The notes under the pieces are model-generated. The model made no database searches and had not been told where the DNA came from. It saw only the letters and a list, made by a program, of their open reading frames with translations. DNA of 64,000 bases from positions 2,108,001 to 2,172,000 of the forward strand of contig NZ_KI911560.1 in NCBI RefSeq assembly GCF_000515275.1. Direction: 5' to 3'. Of this stretch, positions 9,121 through 16,899 are shown in pieces. This DNA comes from Methylophilus sp. 5. Lineage in GTDB: Bacteria > Pseudomonadota > Gammaproteobacteria > Burkholderiales > Methylophilaceae. Within the stretch, counting starts at the first letter, position 1, and each line of letters starts with the position of its first letter. Made by a program: the position numbers and the translations under genes.

Positions 9121-9960
9121 ATGCGTTTAGTGGTTCAGGGCCCTGCGATCAGCATGGCACATTTGTCTCATATTCATGGTTTGGTTGGCGGGCATACGCA
9201 GTTTATGCAAGTGGCGCAACATGCTTATTATCTGCCGGTTACTGAGGGCGATTATGTGGATGTACAAGCATTTTGTGCCAGCCAGCAGATTGATTGCGCC
9301 CTGGTGCAGGATGCGCACCGTTTGCAGAAAATAGGCCTGTGCGTGATGGATATGGACTCTACCTTGATCGCGATTGAATGCATTGACGAAATTGCCGACA
9401 TGATGCACCTTAAGCCGCAAGTGGCTGAGATTACCGAGGCGGCCATGCGTGGCGAGCTTGATTTTGCAGCCAGTTTGCGCAAACGCGTTGCCTTGCTTAA
9501 AGGCCTGCCCGCCACTGCGCTGCAGCGCGTGATTGATGAGCGCTTAAGCTTTAATCCTGGCGCACAAGCGTGGATTGACACCTGCAAACAACATGGGATT
9601 AAAACCATGGTGGTGTCTGGCGGTTTTACCTTTTTTGCCGACTATGTCAAAGAGACGCTGGGGCTGGATTATGCGGTGTCTAATACACTGGAAATCGTCG
9701 ACGGCAAACTCACGGGCAATGTCGTGGGCGATATTGTAGATGCCCAGCGTAAAGCCGACGAGCTACTCAAACTACGTGACGCGCTTGGCTTGGATGTCAC
9801 ACAAACCATTGCTATTGGTGACGGCGCCAATGACCTGACCATGATGGCGGTGGCTGCTGTTGGTGTTGCTTATCACGCCAAGCCAGTGGTGCAGCAACAG
9901 GCCATGTATGCCTTAAATGTGGCGGGGTTGGATGGTGTGGCAAATTTGCTCACTATATAA
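9121..9960 (+). CDS. serB: Phosphoserine phosphatase SerB
   Basis: SerB removes phosphate from L-phosphoserine, the last step of serine synthesis in the cytoplasm. The 279 residues show the HAD-family catalytic motif DMDSTLIAIECIDE (nucleophile Asp77), the VVSGGFTFF motif around residue 165, and the metal-binding GDGANDLTMM near residue 233. The N-terminal 70 residues are a short ACT-like regulatory segment, as in other proteobacterial SerB. It is monocistronic by appearance, with its own promoter; the next gene starts 245 bases later. The call is very firm. Confidence 0.96.
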   Translation: MRLVVQGPAISMAHLSHIHGLVGGHTQFMQVAQHAYYLPVTEGDYVDVQAFCASQQIDCALVQDAHRLQKIGLCVMDMDSTLIAIECIDEIADMMHLKPQVAEITEAAMRGELDFAASLRKRVALLKGLPATALQRVIDERLSFNPGAQAWIDTCKQHGIKTMVVSGGFTFFADYVKETLGLDYAVSNTLEIVDGKLTGNVVGDIVDAQRKADELLKLRDALGLDVTQTIAIGDGANDLTMMAVAAVGVAYHAKPVVQQQAMYALNVAGLDGVANLLTI

Positions 9961-10070
9961 GTGAAGCCGCTGCCAGAAGGGCGCGCGGCACAGTTTTGCG
10001 CTTGATGGCGGTATTAAATCATTGAGTCATTGATATTTTTATAAAGAAAATGGTTGCTATTGTGGTAATT

Positions 10071-10089
10071 AAAGTGCATAGTGCACTTT
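10071..10089. promoter_or_regulatory. Perfect inverted repeat upstream of the cold-shock gene
   Basis: AAAGTGCATAGTGCACTTT is an 8-base perfect inverted repeat with a 3-base centre, 117 bases upstream of the cold-shock gene start. Its size suits a dimeric repressor site or a small RNA hairpin in a long leader. The 9961-10205 interval otherwise holds the leader of the cold-shock gene and no supported gene. Confidence 0.45.
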
Positions 10090-10205
10090 GCGAAGTTCAA
10101 GCATTGTTGTTTTTCTGGTGTTATCTTTCGGTTCTATCGTTAATCCCACTACCTTGACCCTCGCCCTAAATAGGGGAAACCCTTTCATTTTTTAAGGAAA
10201 TTAAT

Positions 10206-10412
10206 ATGGCAACAGGTACTGTAAAATGGTTTAACGATGCAAAAGGCTTTGGTTTTATTACGCCTGATCAAGGTGGTGACGATTTGTTCGCACACTTCTC
10301 AGCAATTCAATCTGCTGGCTTCAAAAGCTTGGCAGACAATCAGCGCGTTTCTTATGAAGAAACGACAGGCCCTAAGGGTAAACAAGCGTCTGCAATTCAA
10401 ATCATTGCTTAG
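10206..10412 (+). CDS. Cold-shock protein, CspA family
   Basis: A 68-residue single-strand nucleic-acid binding protein of the CspA family, an RNA chaperone used at low temperature or in general growth. It shows [15 protein letters not shown] with RNP1 (KGFGFI) and RNP2 (DLFAHFSAI), and ends normally. The ribosome site is TTAAGGAAA directly upstream. The upstream 245 bases are AT-rich, as is usual for the long structured leaders of cold-shock genes. A strong terminator follows. Which Csp paralogue this is cannot be said from the sequence alone. Confidence 0.95.
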   Translation: MATGTVKWFNDAKGFGFITPDQGGDDLFAHFSAIQSAGFKSLADNQRVSYEETTGPKGKQASAIQIIA

Positions 10413-10442
10413 TTACGCGCGTTTGGGTGAGATTCACCCGCT

Positions 10443-10470
10443 AAAAAGCCCGTTTGCACGGGCTTTTTTT
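10443..10470 (+). terminator. Terminator between the cold-shock gene and infA
   Basis: AAAAAGCCCGT pairs with ACGGGCTTTTT around a TTGC loop and is followed by a run of T. It closes the cold-shock transcript; infA starts about 20 bases later and must rely on read-through or an embedded promoter. Confidence 0.9.
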
Positions 10471-10492
10471 GTTTTTATTTTAAGGAGTGAGC

Positions 10493-10729
10493 ATGGCTAA
10501 AGAAGAATTGATTGAGATGCAGGGTGCAGTGACTGAAATATTGCCAGATGCGCGTTATCGCGTGACGCTGGATAACGGTCATAAGCTGATTGCGTATACC
10601 GGTGGCAAAATGCGCAAGCATAAAATACGTATTTTGGCGGGTGACAAAATTACCATTGAAATGTCGCCCTATGATATGGGTAAAGGCCGTATCACTTTCC
10701 GTCACCTTGCCCCTAGAAAGCCTGTTTAA
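10493..10729 (+). CDS. infA: Translation initiation factor IF-1
   Basis: IF-1 binds the ribosomal A site during initiation. The 78 residues match the S1-like OB fold: [20 protein letters not shown], then [17 protein letters not shown] and [18 protein letters not shown]. This is the form betaproteobacteria carry outside the ribosomal-protein operon, slightly longer than E. coli IF-1. A GTG at 10487 is possible, but AAGGAG at 10482-10487 sits five bases before the ATG at 10493, so that start is chosen. The stop codon overlaps the stop of the convergent DUF455 gene (TTTAAA). Confidence 0.95.
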   Translation: MAKEELIEMQGAVTEILPDARYRVTLDNGHKLIAYTGGKMRKHKIRILAGDKITIEMSPYDMGKGRITFRHLAPRKPV

Positions 10730-11535
10730 ACGTCTTCAGCGTTTAAATATGCCAGTTCAATTTCACTAAAGCCTGCCAGTTTACGCGCCTCCATATTAAA
10801 TGGTGGCCGTAGTTTGGGTGCATGGTATTGCTGGCGCAAGGTTTCAAATATAGACACAATATCTAAGCCGCGCTGGTCGCATAAATATTGAAACCAGCGG
10901 TTACCAATGGCGACGTGGCCAATTTCGTCGCGCAGAATAATATCCAGAATGTCTGCTGCGGCATGGTCGCCTGCCTGGGCGAGCTTTTGTTTAAGTGGCG
11001 GGGCGGCATCCAGCCCGCGGGCTTCCATGGTGCGAGGAACTAGCGCCATCCGTGCCAGCACGTCAGATTGCGTTTTTTCTACCATCTCCCACAAGCTGTT
11101 ATGCGCGTCAAAGTCCCCGTAATCAAAGCCCAATGTTTGCAGGTGCGCACGTAATAAAGAGAAGTGGTAGGCCTCCTCTTTGGCGACTTGCAACCAGTCA
11201 CGGTAATAGTTTTCAGGCATTTCGGCAAAACGCCAGACGGCATCTAACGCCAGATTAATTGCATTAAACTCAATATGTGCCAGCGCATGAATGAGCGCTG
11301 CACGGCCTTCGGCTGTATTCATGGCGCGACGCTGTACTTGCCTGGGCGGCACCAGATTGGGCTGTTGAGGCTGGCCAGGGATGGACTGGTCGGCTGCCAC
11401 CAGCATTAGGTGCGGCAGGCAGTTTAGTTTTTGCGCTTCTGTTGCGGCCCAAATAGAGGCCACTTGCTGACATTTTTGGTGTGGGTCACAGCACGTCAGT
11501 GCTTGCAGGGCGAGGGTTCTCAGGCAGGATGTCAT
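10726..11535 (-). CDS. DUF455 ferritin-like protein
   Basis: A 269-residue protein of the DUF455 family, whose fold resembles ferritin-like di-iron proteins such as MiaE. Candidate metal ligands are seen in [37 protein letters not shown] and [15 protein letters not shown] (the Glu-x-x-His pattern occurs repeatedly). The function is unknown; a tRNA-modifying or oxygenase role is only an analogy. The start overlaps the 3' end of the sensor kinase gene by 50 bases in another frame, which suggests translational coupling. Its stop codon overlaps that of infA on the opposite strand. Confidence 0.85.
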   Translation of the reverse strand: MTSCLRTLALQALTCCDPHQKCQQVASIWAATEAQKLNCLPHLMLVAADQSIPGQPQQPNLVPPRQVQRRAMNTAEGRAALIHALAHIEFNAINLALDAVWRFAEMPENYYRDWLQVAKEEAYHFSLLRAHLQTLGFDYGDFDAHNSLWEMVEKTQSDVLARMALVPRTMEARGLDAAPPLKQKLAQAGDHAAADILDIILRDEIGHVAIGNRWFQYLCDQRGLDIVSIFETLRQQYHAPKLRPPFNMEARKLAGFSEIELAYLNAEDV

Positions 11536-12925
11536 AGCGTTGGAATTTTACCGTGAATTGGCTGCCAGTGTGCTGTGTGATTGGATGTTGCAACCCGGAT
11601 GCAACGGTGATCGTAGCATTATGGTGTTCTGCGATCTCGGCGACAATGGCCAGGCCCAAGCCGCAACCATTACCCTGGTTAGGGTCTAGCCGGTGAAACC
11701 GCTCAAAAATCAAGGCAGTCTGGTCGGGTGGAATGCCTAGGCCACTGTCAGACACTTGTAGCATTAAATACTGCTCGCTTTGCCAGAGACGGATCTCCAG
11801 CAGGCCTTGTTCTGGCGTGTACTGGATGGCATTTTCGAGCAGGTTGTTGAGCATCTCTGACAGCATTAAAGCATCGCCCACTACCTTGTCTTGCCGGGTT
11901 TCAATCAGTACTTCCAGTTCCAGTTGCTTGTCAGAGGCCGGGCCTACCCAGCGCGCGCATTCGTCGTAAATAATATCGGTCAGCGACACCGGCTGGAACT
12001 CAAGCTGGCTGCTGGCAGCATCGGTTCTGGCCATGCTCAGCAGGCGTTGAATCAGGTGCGATAAGCGCGTTGTGCTGCGCAGCATATAATTGAGCGGCTC
12101 TTGCACAGCTGCTGGTGGGTGGCTTCTTAATGCCAGTTCTGCTTGTGTTTGCAAGCCGGCAATCGGGGTGCGCAACTGGTGCGATGCATCGGCAATAAAT
12201 TGCTGCTGTTGCTGCAAGCCCGCCTTCACACGGGACAGCAGCGCATTCATGGCTTGCACCAAGGGCTGCAACTCAAGCGGAGAAGAGTCAGTGTGCAGCG
12301 GGCTTAAGTCACGGTGAGAGCGCTGGTGTAAAGACTCTCTGAGGTCTTGCATCGGTTTGAGCGCAAAGTGTATGCCTAATTCAATCACAATCGCCGCCAG
12401 AATCATCATCAGTACTTGTGGCAGTAGCATTTCTTCGACCATTTCTGCCACCATGGCATCGCGCTTACCGGTGGTTTCTGCCATGGTGATCAGGATATTG
12501 CGCGCATCCGCGGCTTTGCTTTCAGGCAGGCCAAATGTCACCGCACGAATTGCCTCGCCTTTATAAGCGCTGTTGTAATAGATTTGCTGGTTGCCCGCGG
12601 GCGGTTTGGCTGGCAGCGGTAGCTTTGCCTCACCAAATACCAGCTTGCCTTGCGGCCCGTTAATCCGAATGTAGATGCGGTCGCCTTCGTTGTAACTCAG
12701 TAAATGGCTAGCCACTTCCGGGATCTCAATTTTGGCTTCGTTATTGGCATCTATGATGACTTCGTCTGCCAGAGCGAGCACGGTGCGCAATAAGGACTGG
12801 TCATAGGCCTGGGTTGCGTAGAGCAAGGCGCGCGAGTAGGAGAGGGCGGCAGAAACGCCGAGCACCAGCAACATGGGCAACAATAGCCACAGCCGTAACT
12901 GGTTTTTGAGTGAGCGTGGACCCAT
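11486..12925 (-). CDS. Two-component sensor histidine kinase (QseC/TctE type)
   Basis: An inner-membrane sensor kinase of 479 residues. Helix 1 (about 12-30) and helix 2 (about 168-188) enclose a periplasmic domain of about 140 residues resembling the 2CSK_N sensor domain. HAMP-like linker, then HisKA with the phospho-acceptor His249 in DASHQLRTPIAGLQTQAEL. The ATPase domain has the N box NLLENAIQYTPEQG, G1 DSGLGIPPD and G2 GNGCGLGLAIVAEIAE. It lies 16 bases after its response regulator. The ligand is unknown; relatives respond to carboxylates, metals or quorum signals, which the sequence does not resolve. Confidence 0.93.
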   Translation of the reverse strand: MGPRSLKNQLRLWLLLPMLLVLGVSAALSYSRALLYATQAYDQSLLRTVLALADEVIIDANNEAKIEIPEVASHLLSYNEGDRIYIRINGPQGKLVFGEAKLPLPAKPPAGNQQIYYNSAYKGEAIRAVTFGLPESKAADARNILITMAETTGKRDAMVAEMVEEMLLPQVLMMILAAIVIELGIHFALKPMQDLRESLHQRSHRDLSPLHTDSSPLELQPLVQAMNALLSRVKAGLQQQQQFIADASHQLRTPIAGLQTQAELALRSHPPAAVQEPLNYMLRSTTRLSHLIQRLLSMARTDAASSQLEFQPVSLTDIIYDECARWVGPASDKQLELEVLIETRQDKVVGDALMLSEMLNNLLENAIQYTPEQGLLEIRLWQSEQYLMLQVSDSGLGIPPDQTALIFERFHRLDPNQGNGCGLGLAIVAEIAEHHNATITVASGLQHPITQHTGSQFTVKFQRYDILPENPRPASTDVL

Positions 12926-12941
12926 GATGTTTAGCGTGTGA

Positions 12942-13619
12942 TTAGAGGCTCAGGTGTTCAGCTTCGAGCATGTAGCCCAAGCCGCGGACGGTACGGATAT
13001 GGGCGCCACTGGGTTCAATTTTTTTGCGCAAGCGGTGGATATATACCTCAATGGCGTTGTCGCCCAAGGTTTCATCCCAGTTGCACAAAGACTCCATGAT
13101 TTGTTCTTTGGCGATAATTTTACCCATACGCATCATGAGTGTTTCCAGCAGGTTAAGTTCACGTGCAGAGAGCGTAATCAGTTGGTCATTAATGCTAGCC
13201 AGTTTGTTGGCGACATCGAGTTTTAAATTACCGCATTGTAACGGCAGGTTGTTGCCCAGTTTGCTGCGCCTGATCAGTGCACGCACGCGTGCTTCCAGTT
13301 CTTCGAGATGAAACGGTTTGGTGAGAAAATCATCCGCGCCAAGGTCTAGCGCTTGCACGCGGGTGGCCACATCTTCACGCGCCGTTAAAATCAACACGGC
13401 AATCGCATTGGCCTGCTGGCGCAAGTGCGATAACAGTTGCATGCCGTCCATGGTGGGTAAGCCGAGGTCAAGAATGACCATGTCGTAAACGTCATCCTGA
13501 ATAGCGCGCAAGGCCTGCTTGCCATCGGTGACGTGGTCGACCGCGTATTGTGACTGGGTTAATGCGCGTACCAGTCCATTGGCAATCACTAAATCATCTT
13601 CCACAATTAATAAACGCAT
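12942..13619 (-). CDS. OmpR-family response regulator
   Basis: A 225-residue regulator with an N-terminal receiver domain (acidic pair in VEDDL, phospho-acceptor Asp51 in VILDLGLP, Lys in TKPF) and a C-terminal winged helix (SARELNLLETLM, DNAIEVYIHRLRKKI, IRTVRGLGYML). It is close to the QseB/TctD/PmrA branch. The frame extends upstream to 13763, but MRLLIVEDD at 13619 is the canonical start and has GGATACC before it. It is the first gene of a pair with the kinase. Four tandem 11-base repeats about 60 bases upstream are likely its own binding site. Confidence 0.95.
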   Translation of the reverse strand: MRLLIVEDDLVIANGLVRALTQSQYAVDHVTDGKQALRAIQDDVYDMVILDLGLPTMDGMQLLSHLRQQANAIAVLILTAREDVATRVQALDLGADDFLTKPFHLEELEARVRALIRRSKLGNNLPLQCGNLKLDVANKLASINDQLITLSARELNLLETLMMRMGKIIAKEQIMESLCNWDETLGDNAIEVYIHRLRKKIEPSGAHIRTVRGLGYMLEAEHLSL

Positions 13620-13680
13620 TGTTGGTATCCGCTTGCTTGAATATGCCCAGTGTACCTCAATGCTGACGGGTTTTTCGTTT

Positions 13681-13724
13681 GTAAGTTTGCTGCAAGCCAA
13701 GCGTAAGTTAGCTGTAAGCAGAGC
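13681..13724. promoter_or_regulatory. Four tandem 11-base repeats, probable response-regulator binding site
   Basis: Four contiguous 11-base units: GTAAGTTTGCT (13681), GCAAGCCAAGC (13692), GTAAGTTAGCT (13703) and GTAAGCAGAGC (13714). All keep G(T/C)AAG at the start. An 11-base period, one DNA turn, is the hallmark of OmpR/PhoB-type direct-repeat boxes. The site lies between the response regulator (leftward) and a small exported peptide gene (rightward). Confidence 0.65.
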
Positions 13725-13816
13725 GGCGTATTGTGCAGGGGTGGACAACGAACAGCTTGCCACAATGCTAACAAAATACAGAATATTAAATGAGCAGCAG
13801 CGATTAAGGAGCGATC

Positions 13817-14002
13817 ATGAACAAGACCCTGTTATTCATGTCGGGATTCATTTTTTCAGCCTATGCCCTGGCCGGGACTAACCCCTCGCCACACGATCAG
13901 GTTGAAATGCAGAAACATTTGAAAGTAGCCAGACACGCTGTTGCGCAGCCAGCGGTCAGCTCCCAAAAGGAGGCTGACAAAAAAACTGCGCAAACCAAGT
14001 AA
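13817..14002 (+). CDS. Small exported peptide, unknown
   Basis: A 61-residue protein with a good ribosome site (TAAGGAGCGATC before ATG) and a clear signal peptide (MNKTLLFMSGFIFSAYALAG). The mature part of about 42 residues is hydrophilic, rich in Gln, Lys and Ala, and ends KKTAQTK; no cysteine and no known domain. It is divergent from the response regulator gene with the tandem 11-base repeats in between and has its own terminator, so it looks like a separately transcribed member of that regulon (inference). The function is unknown. Confidence 0.72.
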   Translation: MNKTLLFMSGFIFSAYALAGTNPSPHDQVEMQKHLKVARHAVAQPAVSSQKEADKKTAQTK

Positions 14003-14081
14003 TCGTGAAGTTGCCTAGGCGTACTGAATTCCCTGCAGTGCGTTGAAGCAATCAACGGTTTCGTGTGTATCCTCTCACTTT

Positions 14082-14108
14082 AACCACGCGCAAGCGTGGT
14101 TTTTTTTG
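14082..14108 (+). terminator. Terminator after the small exported peptide
   Basis: AACCACGC and GCGTGGTT form a perfect 8-base stem with a GCAA tetraloop, followed by eight T. It ends the small rightward transcript starting near 13817. Confidence 0.92.
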
Positions 14109-14166
14109 TCTGCAATATTTAGTACAGCCCTAAGATTCCAGTACAAGCTTAGGGTTAGCACCAGTA

Positions 14167-15054
14167 TTAACGCAAGTCTATGATGTCCAGTTTGCCTGCT
14201 TTCATGTCTGGCACCAGCAGGTGATGGTCGTCCTGGCTTAATGCGATATCCGCTGCAGACTGATAGCCCTCTTTCACCAGCGTGACTTTATGTTGCGAGT
14301 CAACCCGGAATACTTTGCCTGACTTCCAGTCGCTGACATAAATGGTGCCATTGGCCTGTTTGACAATACCATCACCGCCACCAAACCCACTGGCGACTTC
14401 TTCCAGTTTTTTTGTCAGCAGATTGAAGTTGTAAAGCACGCCTGATGTGAAGTCGACCAATAGCAGGTGCTCGCCTTTGGCATCTGCCAGCAAGCCGTTA
14501 GGGGCTAAAATGCGTGCATCAATGGTGCCGTCCAGTAGCAGGCTCAGTGTGCGTTGCGGCGTCACTTTATAAATAATGCCGCCTTTGCCGCTGCCCAAAA
14601 TGTCGCCACTGTCGCTGATATACAAATTACCATTGGCATCTGCACTCAAGTCATTTAAAAATTGTGGTGGTTTTGGAAAGTCAGCAGCGGCTAAAAATAC
14701 TTCGGCGCTGGCAGTTGCCTGGTTAAGCGCCACGCGCAACACACGTGTTTTGTCGGCAATATATAAATCATTGCCAATCAGCACCAGGCCTTTGGGGTCA
14801 TCCAGGCCTTGCACCAGCACTGAGGTTTTGCCATGGTCGATAACGCGAATCTGGCCGTCGCCATCCTGGCCAAATCCGTTAATTTCAGATACATAAATCT
14901 TGCCATCTGCAGCTTGCACCACAGATTCCGGTGTCAGCAAGCCACTCACTGGCTCTAAGCCGTGCGCATGGCTATGGCTCGTAATCGTCAGCAATAAGGT
15001 GGCCAGTAAACTGGAGATTAATGCACGCTGAGACTGAAAAAACAACATAAACAC
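14167..15054 (-). CDS. Exported NHL/SMP-30-like beta-propeller protein
   Basis: A 295-residue protein with a signal peptide (cleavage near SHSHAHG, residue 30) followed by a six-bladed-type propeller: repeated segments such as GKIYVSEINGFG, NGNLYISDSGDILG, EHLLLVDFTSGVLYNF and GTIYVSDWKSGKVFRV. Such propellers include gluconolactonase/SMP-30 and NHL proteins; metal-ligand residues of a lactonase cannot be assigned with certainty. It is the last gene of the redox operon, two bases after the unknown protein. As a partner of the sorbosone-type dehydrogenase upstream, it could open a lactone product or bind a substrate (inference). Confidence 0.8.
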   Translation of the reverse strand: MFMLFFQSQRALISSLLATLLLTITSHSHAHGLEPVSGLLTPESVVQAADGKIYVSEINGFGQDGDGQIRVIDHGKTSVLVQGLDDPKGLVLIGNDLYIADKTRVLRVALNQATASAEVFLAAADFPKPPQFLNDLSADANGNLYISDSGDILGSGKGGIIYKVTPQRTLSLLLDGTIDARILAPNGLLADAKGEHLLLVDFTSGVLYNFNLLTKKLEEVASGFGGGDGIVKQANGTIYVSDWKSGKVFRVDSQHKVTLVKEGYQSAADIALSQDDHHLLVPDMKAGKLDIIDLR

Positions 15055-15056
15055 TC

Positions 15057-15644
15057 CTAGAAAAATGCTTTAGGTTGGGACAAGGTATTAATGCTATTGC
15101 ACAAGGCCTGGTAAGTTTGTAGCGGTGTTTGCGCCAGTGACTGCTGGAAAGCCGGGTTTTGCTGCAATTGCTGAATCACCTGGTCAAATGCCTGCTGGTA
15201 AGACTGATGGGTCGAGTGCTCTACATTATAGGTGAGCCAGCCACGCGACTGGCCTTGGCCCTTGACGGTCATCAGTGGTTTGCCAAGTGCGCTGTCGGCG
15301 CCGGGTTGGTTATACACCTTGGCGGTGATTTCGCTATAAAAAATGCCGCTTTGCGGGTTGTAAAACATATTAGGTTCAATCACTACCAGCGCCTGGCCTT
15401 TGGCTTCTGCCTCGCAGCTGGAGGTCGCATAATTTTGCGCCTGAAAACTGCTTAAGCCCACGGCTTCAGCTGCTTCAGCGCGGTTATGCCAATAATTCAA
15501 GTATGGATTCAACAAGCGCACCGGGTGCTGATAAAAAGCCTCTGGTACTTGAATCACCAGCGCGGGTTGCGTGCCCGCCTGACTGAGACTGGCCCAGCCC
15601 AGGCAAACCACGCTACTGATAGACAATAAAATGCGTTTCATCAT
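15057..15644 (-). CDS. Exported protein of unknown function in the redox operon
   Basis: A 195-residue protein with a signal peptide (MMKRILLSISSVVCLGWASLSQAG). The mature part has two cysteines far apart, one in NYATSSCEAEAKGQAL and one in QALCNSINTL, which could form a disulfide. Another recognisable feature is a Gln-rich segment (QAFDQVIQQLQQNPAFQQSL). No family was recognised. It sits between the PQQ-type dehydrogenase (34 bases upstream) and the NHL-type propeller (two bases downstream), so it probably acts in the periplasm with them. An AGGAG-like ribosome site precedes the start. Confidence 0.8.
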   Translation of the reverse strand: MMKRILLSISSVVCLGWASLSQAGTQPALVIQVPEAFYQHPVRLLNPYLNYWHNRAEAAEAVGLSSFQAQNYATSSCEAEAKGQALVVIEPNMFYNPQSGIFYSEITAKVYNQPGADSALGKPLMTVKGQGQSRGWLTYNVEHSTHQSYQQAFDQVIQQLQQNPAFQQSLAQTPLQTYQALCNSINTLSQPKAFF

Positions 15645-15678
15645 TTACTCCTGAAAAAGTCTTTGGCAGTTTGCCACG

Positions 15679-16899
15679 CTATGGTGCTTGCGTGCTGCGA
15701 ATTCGGTAAATCCAGCCGGTCAGATCATCTGACACATATAGCCAGCCATCGGCACCGACGATGACATCTACTGGCCGCCCCCAGGCTTGCTTGCCTTGCA
15801 GCCAACCATGTATGAATGGGACGACAGTTACTGGTTTTTGGTTCCTGAATTGTACACGCAGCAAGGCATAGCCGCTGGGTTGTTTGCGGTTCCAGGAACC
15901 GTGTAACGCCACAATGGCATCCTGTTTGATGCTGGCAGGTAAGCGGCTTTGATGCAAAAAGGTGATGCCTATGGGGGTGCTGTGCGCAGGCAAGGTGATG
16001 GCCGGGGCTTGTGCCTGCTGGCAAACACCAGTTTCACCGCTAAAATTGGGGTCTTGCATCAGTTGCGCCGGCTGCTCGGGGTTGCTCCAGCAATATGGCC
16101 AGCCATAGTGCTGGCCTGCCTCAATCCGGTTCAGGTGCTCAGGCGGCAAGTCATCATCCACCTTGCCATTTTTCTGGCCGCTGCGATTATCAGCGCCATT
16201 GTTGGTGGCAAACATTTCCCCCGTGTCTGGATGCCAGGTAAAGCCCTGGCTATTGCGCAGGCCGCTCGCCCAGGTGGCACTTTGTGCATGGCGGCCAACC
16301 GTCACCATCGCCCCTGCCGGGCGGCCCTCGGTGGTGTATCTGAGTAGCGTGGCCCGCGTGGGGTTGTCTTCTACGCAGACATTACAACTCGAGCCGACAT
16401 TGATGAAAATATAGCCATCAGGTGAAATGTTGATGGTTTTCAAGCTGTGGCCGCCACTGGGCAGGTTGCGGATAAACGGTTGCGGTGCGCCCCAGCCATT
16501 GCCTTGTTTGGGTAATTTGACCACGCCAGTTTGCTCTGCCACCAGCAGGTCATCCCCCAGCAAGGTGAGACCATGTGGCGCATTGAGGCCTTGCGCAATC
16601 ACCTCTGCTTCACCTTGTGCATTTAAGCGCAACACACGGCCAGTATCTGACAGACTGACCAGCAGTTGCCCTTGTTTATCTAACGCCAGCATGCGCGGCG
16701 CACCCCATGCGCTGACATCGCTAAAGCGCTCAACCTTGAGCCCGGTTGGCACTTCAAGGGTTGATAGCGCCGCTTCCACCTCAGGTGTTTGTGCCATGGC
16801 ATAATGCAAGCCAATCGCGCTAGACAAGCCTGCAAGCGCGATCAGCAGCAAGCGAGAAACTTTATTGGCTTGAGAGGTTTGGGCCTGTGCCGTTGTCAT
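15679..16899 (-). CDS. PQQ-type sugar/sorbosone dehydrogenase, exported
   Basis: A 406-residue protein with an N-terminal hydrophobic export segment (about 18-37) and a beta-propeller of the glucose/sorbosone dehydrogenase family. Family motifs are GLNAPHGLTLLGDDLLVAEQ, GSSCNVCVEDNP, LRNSQGFTWHPDTGEMF, YGWPYCW, and HGSWNRKQPSGY. Soluble relatives bind pyrroloquinoline quinone and oxidise aldoses or aldehydes in the periplasm. PQQ is expected in a methylotroph, since methanol dehydrogenase needs it. The start overlaps the end of the FccB-like gene by four bases (ATGA). The true substrate is unknown. Electrons might pass to the cytochrome c in the same operon (inference). Confidence 0.88.
   Translation of the reverse strand: MTTAQAQTSQANKVSRLLLIALAGLSSAIGLHYAMAQTPEVEAALSTLEVPTGLKVERFSDVSAWGAPRMLALDKQGQLLVSLSDTGRVLRLNAQGEAEVIAQGLNAPHGLTLLGDDLLVAEQTGVVKLPKQGNGWGAPQPFIRNLPSGGHSLKTINISPDGYIFINVGSSCNVCVEDNPTRATLLRYTTEGRPAGAMVTVGRHAQSATWASGLRNSQGFTWHPDTGEMFATNNGADNRSGQKNGKVDDDLPPEHLNRIEAGQHYGWPYCWSNPEQPAQLMQDPNFSGETGVCQQAQAPAITLPAHSTPIGITFLHQSRLPASIKQDAIVALHGSWNRKQPSGYALLRVQFRNQKPVTVVPFIHGWLQGKQAWGRPVDVIVGADGWLYVSDDLTGWIYRIRSTQAP

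Noticed and set aside
10050..10157. A 35-codon hydrophobic ORF in the leader of the cold-shock gene
   Set aside because: It starts at an ATG without a good ribosome site, spans the inverted repeat and has no recognisable signal; likely chance.
11486..11535. Overlap of DUF455 start with the end of the sensor kinase, suggesting a misplaced start
   Set aside because: The DUF455 family needs most of the N-terminal region and no later ATG fits, so the overlap is taken as translational coupling.
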